Source: Oxytricha trifallax (taxonomy: Eukaryota; Ciliophora; Spirotrichea; Sporadotrichida; Oxytrichidae). Taken from it: 64,000 nt of DNA. The DNA is taken from assembly GCA_000711775.1 (NCBI GenBank), contig ARYC01000177.1:62001-126000 (forward strand). Direction: 5' to 3'. Position numbers and translations under genes: made by a program. A model generated the notes under the pieces. The model saw only the letters and a list, made by a program, of their open reading frames with translations. It ran no database searches and was not told the origin of the DNA. Shown here in pieces: positions 1 to 11,236 of this stretch (the stretch's first letter is position 1; every line of letters starts with the position of its first letter).

Positions 1-1744
1 TAATTTATATCTCACTTAACTCATGTGAGGTATCAATTTAAAATAAAATAGAGAACGTATATCTATATTATTTATAATAATTTTTGTATATATATATATG
101 ACTCCATTTCAGAAGTTATGATGCATATTCATATTTAAGAAATTATTTGAATTATGTGATATTTTAACTTTTATAATTTTACATAATTACTTAATGTATT
201 TTGAAGTTACTTTTGATTTCTAGAGCAACAACTCGAGAAATTGCAATGATTAATAACACTACTTATCTATCTTCTCCATTCAACTTAAATCTGCACGGAT
301 TGAGTATCACTTCAACCACTAAAACAAACTGCCCAAATTTTAATAATACTTACTGAATTTGGCTCAGAGAAGAATTAAACTATAAAATTTGATGATAATG
401 TTTCGATTATATAGACAAGGATTTAAACAATATCAAGCATCTAAGATTAAACTGTCCTTATATAATACTATTACTATATATATATATAAATGATAAAATT
501 TAAATTATAGCATATTAATAAGTATATGTATATCTTGTCAAACATGAAACACTACACAGAAGATGCAGTATATCAATTGATTATGCGGCAAGCAGTAAAT
601 TTGTATCATCAAATTCTACATTTAATGAATTTGGTGAAAGGTGCTTCTTGGCATGAGAGATCATTGGAATATTATTAGAATATTTCCATAATTCTAATAA
701 AAAAGAATTTAATAAAAGTGGAAAATAATTATATTGATTCATAATACAATTATGCATATTTGCTATTTATGTTTTTAAATATGTGAAGTTCACTTTATTC
801 TTAGATTCTTTAAAACGTTGGAGCAAATATATTTGCGTTTATATTGTTATTAATAACTTTGTCATACAATCGTCTTCGCTTCCCACTACTATTGTGCTTG
901 ATACAATCAAATATCAATCTTAACTTCTATTCAATCTTAAGCTTAAGGAATATTAAGTCTAGAGGTATGTTCTCCTCATCTTTCTTCATTGGCCTTGCAT
1001 TTAATTTCTCTAACAATGTAACAGAGGACTAAGTTCAGCATTGTTAACTCTTTTTATCAACAAAGTATAATGATATTTAATTCTACAATCGAAGCTGTGT
1101 TAATTATTCTTATAAAATTCATATTATTTAGAAGTTGTTGACTTGCTTTAGATTCCACCACTTTAATTCTTCAAGTATTGCTTGTCAAAGCCACGATAAA
1201 AAGTGAATAACAGAAAGGATTCAGCTTTACTTGAATCTGTATAAGGAATTTAAGCAATAGGATACCCATATTGGGACAAGTCCCTTGGTTGATGATGATT
1301 AAAAAATCACTTTAATTTCATAGCCCAATTCTTATAGACTTGCTTCAAAAATCTTTTGCACATTTCTAGATCTTTCGAATAAGCTTAATAATGTATTAAG
1401 CTGCCTTCTCTGTTTAAATCTTGTCAATTTTCTCTAATCTAAAGAATAAATTCTATTTTATTGAATCGGGTATGCTTTAAAGATTTCCAGTTAGAGCATT
1501 CAGACTATTCTGGAATCTGTAAGTATATCCAGTATAAAAACGAATAATTTTTGAGCCACTCCAATGTTTATTCAAAGTTTATATACTTCTACATTATCAG
1601 CGCTCACGTCCACTTTTGCTTTTTAAGTATCAATATGACTTTTATAGCATTAAATTGCGATGCATGTATGCTTAGTGAGTTCTTGTGGATTAATGTTTAT
1701 AAAGCTGCGAGTGATATACTTAAACTCATTTTTTATCTTTAATA
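1..1744. other. AT-rich spacer/IES-like DNA with possible coding fragments
   Basis: No gene could be established. Three patches read as moderately complex ciliate-code peptide: 226-356 on the plus strand (contains INNTTYLSSPFNLNLHG, ending in TGA), about 590-1010 on the minus strand (contains KRRRLYDKVINNN) and about 1040-1500 on the minus strand (contains PRDLSQYGYPIAQIPYTD, with one internal TGA). They are slightly richer in GC than their surroundings and could be short MDSs or decayed pseudogenes. Open frames of this length are common by chance here, so no product is claimed. Confidence 0.3.
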
Positions 1745-2579
1745 TAGATAAAACTCTTTTAAAAAATAGGGAAAATAGAGAAATCTCAATATACAAAGAA
1801 GCTATTAATAATATAACTGGCATTAATTTGAGATTATTTTTATTTTAATTGAATTTTCTTTAAAAATAAAAAGAATTATTCTATTCATAAAAATACTAAA
1901 CCTTTATCATTAGCAAAGGAGTGCCAGTTCAGTAATCTAAATTAAAAAAATACTCCAAAAATGTGCATTGGTAATTATGACTACTGATAGCATGACATAT
2001 AAAGAACCTGATAATAAATTGAAAAGCTATTATAAAATTCAAGATCGTGATAATAACAAGTGACGCTCATAATAACAATTAAAAAGAGTGTTTTACTAAT
2101 AGCAGAGGTTAGGAGATGATAACTTTTAAAATAAGGCACAATAGAACTTGCCTAGCATGAAATGGTCTGATTTCATTAAGCAAAATCTTTGTAAAATTGA
2201 TAAATAAGATTAAAAGAAATTAAAATAGAGAAATTAACAGCTCTTAAATAACAGACATTGGAAGCGTGAACAGACACCTATCGGGGAGAGCGAAGAGCAC
2301 AAATAGAATGCAAGCAGTCGGAGCTATGACAACGATATATTATAAGCTTATACAATTACAACTAAAAAGATATTTGAGTAATAGAAAATGAAACTCCAAT
2401 CCCACTCCACTGCGACATTCAAGCAGTAGCTACATTATAAGTTTAAAATCATTTTTCTAATAAATTTTAAGAATTGCAAATAAAATTAAAATAATCTCAA
2501 ATTAATGCCAGTTATATATTAAAAACTTCTTTTTATATTGAGATTTCTCTGTTTTCTCTATTTTTAAGTATTTTATCGA
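1745..2579. mobile_element. Foldback (MITE-like) element, about 835 bp, TA duplication
   Basis: The stretch 1745-1850 recurs as its reverse complement at about 2470-2579. Both arms hold the words AGAGAAATCTCAATATA and AACTGGCATTAATTTGAG with scattered differences. The outer edges read TA|TAGATAAAA on the left and TTTTATCGA|TA on the right, consistent with a TA target duplication like that of Tc1/mariner-type elements. No transposase is present. The right part of the interior (from about 2241, running out of the element to the TGA at 2778-2780) is one long open frame containing HWKREQTPIGESEEHKQ, which could be captured coding sequence or chance. Confidence 0.65.
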
Positions 2580-4447
2580 TAATACCAAGTGTTATTTAGC
2601 TCAAATAAAGTACTCTTTGTTATTTCTAAGCTCTCTTTATTGTTATTTATGGGGTAAAATAAGTCAATGCCAGTTTAAAAAATACTCAAGAGATCATAAG
2701 AACTGCTTGATTCAAGAGAAGGGACCATTTTTGATGAGCCTTTCGAATATGGTTTGCTTTTCTGTAACTTTATATTTTGAAAAGTGAAATAGTGATATTT
2801 ACGATAGCATGTAAACTCAAGCCACTATACTGGTCTATCGTTTTCAATGAAGCAGTTTCAAGCATCTATTGAAGTGAAAATGAGATTTTAAAGTACCTCG
2901 GTTCTGATCGCATGGCGAAGGAAGGTAGAGCTTTCATTAGCAAGAAATAATAATAATATTATAAAATCATTAATTGTTAAAACAATATTAATCAAACATA
3001 AATTATGTTTTGATGCAGTAAATAATTTAAAAAAGCGAGTATTCAATAATATACAATAAATAAAGCAAGTTCCATTAGTATTTTGATCTCACTTAACGAT
3101 AATAAATAACTATTTTTGTATTTAATTTTACTTTTAACAACCTCCTTATCCCCAAAAAATATATATATACATTTATCTATCTTAAATTATATAATAAACT
3201 AGTCATTGGTATTTTAAGTGCATTAGAAGAGGCTTTTAAAACTACGAATAATTACGTATTAAAGTTTTTCAAGTATAAATATTTTATACTTGATATTTTT
3301 ATAATATAATAAAAAACATTTTCCTTGTACATATAAATTATTTTTCTGTTTTTAATGACCTTACAACAAACGGATGAGCATAAATTTGTAGTCTTCAGGC
3401 TAATACTCTCAAATCCATAATTTAACTTAAAACACATCTAAGTATTATGCGAAGAATTAACTATAATCACTACACATTGAAATTCTTATTATTTGCTCTG
3501 TCTTTCTAATAATCTATTCAAAGCTAAGCAACTAATTTAAATTAATTGCTACATTTTCTAATGATTCTGAAATTTTATATCTTGAGATTATGTAAGCTAT
3601 CTTAATAGAGTAGTTCTTTAAACTTTTTCAACTTTTAGATTATGAGTAATATAAATTTACATATGAAAATGATATGTTTATGATTTATCAAGTTGACAGA
3701 TTTTCAGTTCACTTTACTCAAAGAGTGTAAGTATATAAAGTAAATATATTTATAAAATTAATCTTTTGCTTTTATCATATTGAATTGTTTTAATAATTAT
3801 ATATATTGTAAAATGCAAGAATAAGCAGCTAAAATCTATAGTGGCCGACTTAATTGTTTTAGAATTCATTTTTTCTTTAGAGATTATACCAGGTCATTCT
3901 GTATTTTTGGCAAAACAATTTTTTGTTGTTGCTAATTTTATTACTTACTTTAATGATGTAATCCCCACATTCTCGATTACAGCACCTTCTTAATAATAAT
4001 TAAATATATTTTTACCTTCAACAGAGTCATTAATAGACACAACTTTAAATTTAATTTTATTTACTTCAATAGATCTTTAACATTAATTTGAAACTAAACT
4101 CTATGATAAAGAATATTAGACATCAATCACAGACATATCAACAGAATGATCAATCAAAGCCACTTTTTAATATTGACGCTTGAATTGTCAAATTATAAAG
4201 TAATATAAATTGTTCTTTTGAATTTGCCACTTCACTGATTCTACTACAGACAGATTTAAAAAGGTATTTTTAAATATAATAATAAACTTGTTGCAAATAT
4301 CATATAGACTCTAATGATTAAACAAATAAGAAACTGAAAATATATATTGATGAGAAGATATATACTGCAAGCAAATATAAAGGCAGTTATAGTATCTAAA
4401 GCGATGGGACTAATATCGTTAATGATTAAAATTGCCTTTAATTATTG
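2580..4447. other. AT-rich intergenic/IES-like DNA
   Basis: Very AT-rich sequence with A/T runs and no convincing gene, RNA or element. A patch near 2680-2780 continues an open frame from the preceding foldback. The standard-code ORF on the minus strand at 3252-3437 is low-complexity and looks like chance. Confidence 0.5.
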
Positions 4448-4864
4448 TTGTAGGAATACATTCAATTTGGGGAAATGAATTAAAATTAAAATTAATTAAT
4501 TATTAATTACTTTCAATTATGTTTATGGAAAATGTCTTCAAACCCTGACAAAATTTTACTCTCTGGACAGCTCATTATTAAAACGAGAAGGTGATTGTTA
4601 TTGCTATAATAAATTTATCTCATCACCCAAGCGAGAAAAACCCATTATACTATTTTTAGAAATTAGCTAAAAATTAAAATATCTCACTTGAAATGATGAT
4701 TCAGGAATATTTCAAATAGTAAATTCAAGCTAAAATTGCGGGATTTACAGTAGAATCGATTTATATTTGAATTTTGAGTGCCTTTGGATTTGATAATTCC
4801 TATTAATTCGATATTTAATTATTTTTATTTTAGTTCATTTCCCAAATCAAATATATTCCTATAA
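4448..4864 (-). mobile_element. TTGTAGGAATAC-ended MITE, Y type, copy 1 (inverted)
   Basis: The left end TTGTAGGAATACATTC and the decayed right end (ATATATTCCTATAA) form a terminal inverted repeat of some 35 bp. The interior is not palindromic and matches the Y-type copies at 14034 and 25585 in reverse orientation: GATTGTTATTGCTATAAT near the left end corresponds to the right part of copy 2, followed by AAGCGAGAAAAACCC. It has no ORF. The TA duplication seen in other copies is not clear here, so this copy is older or the insertion site has mutated. Confidence 0.8.
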
Positions 4865-6491
4865 AATTATTATCAACTAGCTTTTATTAAAAGAAAATAA
4901 TAATATTACAGATAAACAAACCGCCATCGATATTGAGGTATGAAGATGAAATAGTTGGCGAGAAAAATGAAATTGTGATGGAGCCATTCACAGATTTAAT
5001 GAAAAATATATTATATAGGGAAGTTTACATTAAATTGTGCCATATGGATAAGGTAGTTATTTTATCAAAAGTTTAAGTGTAATAGTACTATGGTCAAAAT
5101 AAATTTCATTGGTAACTAAAGTTAATTGTTAATTACATAATCTTCCTTTATGGTATTTATGTATAAATATTTGATATAGATATTCAAGAAAATTAATAAT
5201 ACTTGCAGGTAAATCAAAAAAATTACCTTAAGGAACAGAAAAATAAATTTTTATACATAAAACCATATATTCATAGCAATTGTTAATATATCACAGAAAT
5301 ATATTAATAAATAAATAAAATATAGTAAATTTTATATAAAACCAAATTTATCGTCGATGTAAATATCTAGTAATTTTAATATAATTATATTTTGTAGATA
5401 AATCTTAAATTATATATAAAACCTTCCTCATTACAAGCATCATTCCATGTGATTTATATTTAACTTAAAATTTATTTTAATTTAATCAATCTTAAATCAT
5501 CTTATAGTGCATTAAATGCTTAAATATATCCTCTATTTTTTCTTGAGTATTGCCTCTCTTCTTTTACATATGTGACTTTTTATTAATTTCTATTATTTTA
5601 GTCTTAATGGCGATTAGTTAGAATTGCGTCTTTAGCCTGGCTTAACCTTTTGTGTAAAAACTGCACCAATAATAATTGATTATGCTGTGTAATAGTGTAT
5701 TTTAAAGAGAATTCTCTTTAAATTGCTATTATAAGGTCTAGTTGCATAAAATGTAATTTCCTCTCTTCTCAGGCATATGGATCTTTTTACTGATAAATAT
5801 CAACGCTTTTGTCTTCCATTTCACGCCCAAAATTCTGTTGAGAGAAAGTTCTTCATATAATGGCTCCCTTGCGATCATCGCATTGGTTACTTTTTATGTT
5901 TCAATATTCTTTTCATAATAGTATCATCAAGGTTTTTCACTACGATGTTAATATCCATTATCAAAAGTTTGCCACCTAAAAAATATTAAATCTTATAATC
6001 ATACTCTTATATTCAGATAGGTTGTCATGCTCTTCATCTATCTAAGCTAATTAGTTCAACCATTCTGACAAGACTAGAGATATTGGCTGACATGATTGAT
6101 TTATCTATATTAAAAAGTTTAATTATTCTTAAGTATTCTATAAATTTTTCTGTAGAATATTAGTAGCTTCTTGAGGCGATTCCTGAGTTTTTTAATTCAA
6201 ATACATCAAAACTTGATAATTTTTAATTAGATCGGTATACTTTTGTATTCCTTGAATATTAAGGCAGTAAAACAAATACTTAGTATAAATTATGATTAAA
6301 TTTTTTCTAATTTATTAATAATCTTCCTAATGGTTAATTCATTTGCCATGATGTCGAGAAAGCAAAAATTATAGAGAAAAGTATAATTTTAAAATTTATT
6401 TAGCATACTTACCATCCTCAGCAGAGATATGGGCCTCCGCAAATTGTTTACAAAAGCAATTTTTGCCGCAATTTGTTTTTGAAATTGTAGT
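4865..6491. other. AT-rich intergenic/IES-like DNA
   Basis: AT-rich sequence without a supportable gene. Just before 6492 the stretch TTGTTTTTGAAATTGTAG could be the 3' end of an intron or an MDS-IES junction leading into the coding block at 6492. Upstream of that, 6430-6480 reads on the plus strand as a short hydrophobic peptide beginning MGLRKLFTKAIFAAICF. It is too short to call. Confidence 0.4.
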
Positions 6492-6740
6492 TTGGATAAC
6501 ACAAACAATAACTTAAAAATCTATATGTGTATACACAATGACTCTAATAGTGTCCAAGAGCACATACCATGTATTGCAATGAATCTTACTTCCATGAATC
6601 AAGAGTTTCAGTTGAGAGCATTTGCAACTTTTACTCCAAAGCATAGCTATTCTTTATTGCGCTTCACGCAGAGTGATATTTCCTAATACCACCATTAGAC
6701 TGCTTTCAAGTTTATGAGACTTGATTTTATAAAATATTGA
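6492..6740 (+). CDS. MDS-like coding block, unknown protein (partial)
   Basis: With TAA/TAG read as Gln the frame runs 82 codons from ATG 6492 to TGA 6738-6740 (the standard code would end it at 6686). The peptide is compositionally complex (contains MCIHNDSNSVQEHIPC and FATFTPKHSYSLLRFTQ) and richer in GC than its flanks, as expected for macronuclear-destined sequence. An in-frame TGA lies a few codons upstream, next to a TTGTAG that may be a splice acceptor or junction, so the ATG may not be the true start. It ends 220 bp before the TBE insertion at 6961. The family was not recognised. It could be an MDS of a larger gene or a decayed fragment. Confidence 0.4.
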
Positions 6741-7071
6741 GGATGTCCGTTGCTTAAAAGTTGGAGCTTAAGAGTTATTTGCTAAATTTTGTGTATAAGC
6801 TACCACTCGGCACCTAGACTATATACTCAAGAACATTATTATGGCTTACTATAAATGAGATTTAAATATAGTGACTATATTTATATAAATTAATGAAATA
6901 TTATTAATCACATTGATTATCTCGTCACAGAAATTTCGATACAAAAATATTATAAATATTCAAAACCCCAAAACCCCTTAAGGAGGTTTATAAGTGCTTT
7001 GTTTTGTTGGGAATTAATTATGGGTTGGGGTTATTAATTAAATACGAGTCTATGATTTCAAGCTATTGAGG

Positions 7072-8107
7072 TCTATTTATGATGAAGAGTAAATAGATTT
7101 AGTGTTTAAATTGCGATATGTATGTGATATTTACAGTGATTAAGTCAAACCAATTCTAAACTATAAGTCAATTGCAGTTCTCTTAAAGCCAAGTCCGTCA
7201 ACTGTTCGCTCTCACTGTCTTATAGCTGTATAATCAAAGCAATAATAGCTGAATTCTAAGCCTAAGAGGTAGTCAAAGTTTCTATAGAAGCATATTGACT
7301 ATCTTATTAAATGAAAAAACCTTGAAGTTTTGGGCTCACTTCTTTCTCGACCAGCGAGCTATTATGTTTCACCGCCAGTTCCCTAAGTTGAAGATCTCTG
7401 TAAAATCTGTTGCTAACATTTATAAACGTAATGGTATCTCATAAAAAGGTGTGGATCGTATCAAGAGAGTGATTGATTTCATTCTGCCATTTTACAACAA
7501 TAACCTAAATTATATTTATAATTAAATGCAGAGCGCCTAATAGAATAATATAAAGTTTATTCATGCAGACGAGGCTGTGTTTACCTTCAACACTTTTATA
7601 TAGAAGTCTTGGTATAAGAGGCATAGCAACATAGAAGTATATGACTAGAAAGTCAAGGTATAAACAATGGCAATTCTTGGAGGTATTAGCGAGGATGCTG
7701 GTTTAGAAACATGTGTTATTCATCCTCTCTCAATTAAGACAGAGCAGTATGTTAAGTTCTTAGAGCAGCTTAGAGAGAAATACCCTGAATAAGAGATTAT
7801 ACTATTAGTTGATAATCTTTCTGTTATAAAGATAAAATAAACAAGGAAGAGTTATGAGCAACTTTAAATAACACCAGTGTTCAACGTGCCTTACAGCCCA
7901 TAGTATAATGGAATTGAGTTCTACTGGGGTATATTAAAAGGTTATTACAAGAAACTGCTGCTATACCACTTGATACATAACCTACCTATCGATACAGTAG
8001 ACTTTATTAAAAGTTCAGCGAAGAGAGTAGATAATTAGTTGGCTATAAAGTGTGCTAAAGAAGGGAGAGTGAATGTATACAAACTAGTTACATAGTTAAG
8101 TTAATGA
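7072..8107 (+). pseudogene. TBE transposase (IS630/Tc1/mariner superfamily, DD34E), damaged
   Basis: About 344 codons, the size of the known 42-kDa TBE transposase. An N-terminal helix-turn-helix-like region (VLLKPSPSTVRSHC and later FHRQFPKLKISVKSV) precedes the catalytic core. The first Asp is in HADEAVFTF (7568-7570), the second in LLVDNLSV (7811-7813) and the Glu in YNGIEFYWG (7916-7918), with 34 residues between second Asp and Glu. The TGA at 8105-8107 ends it. It is disabled by an in-frame TGA at 7312-7314 (shared with copy 2) followed at once by an extra A in an A-run, so the N-terminal frame and the core are out of register. No ATG in the N-terminal frame was found. The catalytic residues themselves are intact. 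Confidence 0.9.
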
Positions 8108-8116
8108 ATATATAAA

Positions 8117-9501
8117 TCACATATAAAATTCTTTCGTAGGAGCTGGCTTCTCTTTCTTTTCTTCCTCCTGTTGCTTCCCTCCTCCTATGTTTCTTCTCTT
8201 GCTGCCAGCTCCAGCATCTATATTCATTAACTCAGGAGGCTAAATATTTAAATAAAGTCTCTTGATAACTTCATACTTTGTCTGCGACTTTCGCTCTCTG
8301 TGAAGCTGCTCTATTCCTATATCAAGAAGATGCCAGTAAGAGATTTTTCTAAAGAGTTATACTAAAAGTCTTACTTGAAATATAAGTGTGCTTCTGCAAC
8401 TTTGACAGCCAGCTCTCACTTATATTGATGCCTTGTTTGTTTTTGTCTTCTGGAGAGATGCTTTACCTCTTTTTATGAGATTCTTGAATAATTTCTTTAA
8501 AGTAATCACCTTTGATTTTTACAAGTATGCCAAAGAAATAATTCCTTTCAGATAGTTTATTTGACAACTGCTTCTTAGTAGGCAGCTACTACGAAACCTC
8601 AGGGTCATTCATAGCATCATCATATAAGTTTTTCACTGAGACTTCTCGATAGTTTGGAATCTCTGCAAACTTTACATCTTAAGTTTTCAATGCTTTCTTC
8701 TCTTCACAGAGTATCGCTCTTAGACACATGATATTTTAGTACCTTCTATCATTGGCAGGAACAAACCAACTACAGAATAAAGATTAGCTACAATGAGTAA
8801 AAATTTGAATATTCGCCAAAAAATAGAAAATTAATCAAGAATAATCAATAGTATTATGTAATTAATTTATTTATCAATATATTTATTATTCTAATTTACT
8901 AATTAAAACCACACTCCAACCCAAATCTATATAATGTTTGGGATAGAATGTGGTATAGTGTTATTTTTATTTTATATTTATATTATGTTTAAAAATTACA
9001 TCTCATTTATTAGAGATGACATTTAGTTTATATTTAAAATTATTGAATTCATAGATTTATTATTTATCAAGCTATTGAAATGATTAATTTTAAACTTTTT
9101 ACATGTAATCAATTAAAATTCAGTTAAACATTAATAAATTATTTGTTAATATAAACTAAATGTCATCTCTAATAAATGAAATGTAATTTTTAAACATAAT
9201 ATAAATATAAAATAAAAATAACACTATACCACACTCTATCCCAAACATTATATAGATTTGGGTTGGAGTGTGGTTTTAATTAGTAAATTAGAATAATAAA
9301 TATATTGATAAATAAATTAATTACATAATACTATTGATTATTCTTGATTAATTTTCTAATTTTTGGCGAATATTCAAATTTTTACTCAATGAGTTTATTA
9401 CCTTGCTGCACCAGGTAGCGATGCAAATCCTCCTTGCTTCTAAATCTTTGAATTAATTCTTGTGCTTGCACTCTTTTCATTGCATCATTCATTGACTCCA
9501 T
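8117..9501 (-). pseudogene. TBE '22-kDa' gene, split by a MITE inside its intron
   Basis: Exon 1 is 9402-9501 (ATG at 9501, encoding MESMNDAMKRVQAQEL). Exon 2 is 8769 down to TGA 8117-8119. Between them is an intron starting GTAATAAACTC and ending TTCTGTAG. Without the 593-bp insertion at 8795-9387 and its AAT duplication the intron is exactly 36 nt, the same as in the other two TBE copies. Exon 2 carries the conserved LPMIEGTKIS, IPNYREVSVKNLYDD and GSKRRN segments but has frameshifts. The function of this TBE protein is unknown. It converges with the transposase gene, with 9 bp between their stop codons. Confidence 0.86.
8795..9387. mobile_element. Palindromic MITE with GAGTAAAAA ends (593 bp) inside a 36-nt intron
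   Basis: The arms 8795-9035 and about 9145-9387 are near-perfect reverse complements around a spacer of about 110 bp. The ends are GAGTAAAAATTTGAATATTC and its inverse. AAT at 8792-8794 and 9388-9390 is a 3-bp duplication fitting the ANT rule of TBEs. Each arm also contains an imperfect internal hairpin running from CCACACTCCAACCCA to TGGGATAGAATGTGG. It encodes nothing recognisable. The same GAGTAAAAA terminus and 3-bp duplication recur in the element at 42935-43901, so these form one family, possibly mobilised in trans by TBE transposase (inference). Confidence 0.9.
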
Positions 9502-9971
9502 CTTGTTTACAGATCTAAGAAATGATATTCAAATTTAAGTTTATTGATTTCAATTATATACCTCTGTAAAACTTACTATTAAATATGGGCATCCTATAGG
9601 AGGTCAACCTCTAAGTAGGATATGGAGAAGGTTTTGAGAACTGGTTTCACACTTGAGAGATTGATATCAATTTCTACTGTTATAGTTCCATTTTTTTAAA
9701 TTTAAATTGGTACGTACTTAATTAAGATCAGCTCCTAAAATGCTAGTACTAAATAAGGAGCTTTAATTAATGCTAGTATTTAATTAGGAGCACCCTAAAT
9801 TTGATCATAAAATCACCCAAAATAATACCTCCTAAAGCAGTACGTACTTAATTATGTGCGCCTTCTAAATCGGTAAGTGCTATAATCAACTAATTATTGA
9901 AAGTAAAAATGGTTACTTTATCACCCATATTTAGAGCTTAATCGTCTCTTAACACTAATATTTCTACTCTA

Positions 9972-10964
9972 TTAAGCGAGTATAATTAAAATGTGGAGAC
10001 TGTTAAAATAAAATCTAAAAAGATATCAAATATAATTATGATCATCTCAATATACATGAGTGAAGATCCAACAGTCACTAGTTTGAATAATGTTTGAATA
10101 TATCCTTATTTAAATTTAATTAACTAATCAACTAACTAAAAATGGAACTTTTGCTTTTTTATCATCTTTTCTGATTTTTTTTATTTTTGTTCATCGATCA
10201 AGTAGATGCTGTAGCTGATCTTCAAGTTTTTTCATAATTTTCATAGATATCTTCAGGGTATCTTCAGGGTATCTTCAGGATATCTTCCTCAAAAAAATTA
10301 AAGTGTGGAGAGTGTGGAGAGTATGGAGTGTGTGGAGTCCAGCATTCACAAAAACAGGAGGAATAGCACTAATATTCACAAAATCAAGCATTATTATGAG
10401 TCTGGTTGAAATTCTAGAGAATTTCAAAATTTTAGATCACTGATCTTTTCTTTGTTTTCATCAACATCATCTTCAACATAAGGCATCACATCTATGAATT
10501 TTAGAAAAATAAGATGTTTTTGAAAAAATCCCAGACTCATAATAATGCTTGATTTTGAGAATATTAGTGCTATTACTACTGTTATTGTTGATGCTGGACT
10601 CCACACACTCCATACTCTCCACACTCTCCACACTTTAATTTTTTTGAGGAAGATATCCTGAAGATACCCTGAAGATACCCTGAAGATATCTATGAAAATT
10701 ATGAAAAAACTTGAAGATCAGCTACAGCATCTACTTGATCGATGAACAAAAATAAAAAAAATCAGAAAAGATGATAAAAAAGCAAAAGTTCCATTTTTAG
10801 TTAGTTGATTAGTTAATTAAATTTAAATAAGGATATATTCAAACATTATTCAAACTAGTGACTGTTGGATCTTCACTCATGTATATTGAGATGATCATAA
10901 TTATATTTGATATCTTTTTAGATTTTATTTTAACAGTCTCCACATTTTAATTATACTAGCTTAA
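9972..10964. mobile_element. Palindromic MITE with TTAAGC ends (993 bp, TA duplication)
   Basis: The left arm begins TTAAGCGAGTATAATTAAAA and the right arm ends with its inverse (one mismatch), flanked by TA at 9970-9971 and 10965-10966. Comparison with TBE copy 2 shows that this intergenic interval is continuous there (TACTCTATTACTC), which confirms a clean insertion. The arms (about 9972-10404 and 10535-10964) flank a loop of about 130 bp. Each arm holds an 11-bp tandem repeat (ATCTTCAGGGT units, 10246-10285 and mirrored near 10645-10690) and a GTGTGGAGA-type repeat. The ORF on the minus strand here (10424-10633) reads through these repeats and is probably not a gene. Confidence 0.9.
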
Positions 10965-11236
10965 TATTACTCTGAAAACTCCCCTTGAAACTTGTAGGCT
11001 TGCAAAGCCTTTATATAAACTCTCAGTTATATAGGCAGTTTAATAATTTTAAATTCAAATTAAAACATGAGCGCTAACATTTTAAGAAAAACAACAGCAC
11101 TCCCATCAAACTAAATGAGACTTACCTTTGGCAGCAATAAAAATGTGATGGCTGTGAGATGTGCTCTCATAAGGAAATACCAGAGCTATCACTTTAGGTC
11201 TTTGTTATTAAAATAGAAATTAATAATAGAAAATAA

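Noticed and set aside
844..1032. Plus-strand 62-codon standard-code ORF
   Set aside because: Hydrophobic and Leu/Ser/Phe-rich. The opposite strand has the more complex frame, so this looks like a shadow.
6961..6977. CAAAACCCCAAAACCCC as a true telomere or chromosome end
   Set aside because: It is internal, inverted at the other end of a 5.7-kb element and flanked by an ATT duplication, so it is a TBE terminus.
7079..7252. ATG at 7079 as the transposase start
   Set aside because: The frame from this ATG ends at TGA 7250-7252. Comparison with copies 2 and 3 shows that the conserved N-terminal peptide (SIYDEE) is in a different frame.
10424..10633. Minus-strand ORF starting with Trp/Val-rich repeats
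   Set aside because: It reads through the mirrored tandem repeats of a palindromic MITE arm. There is no independent support for coding.
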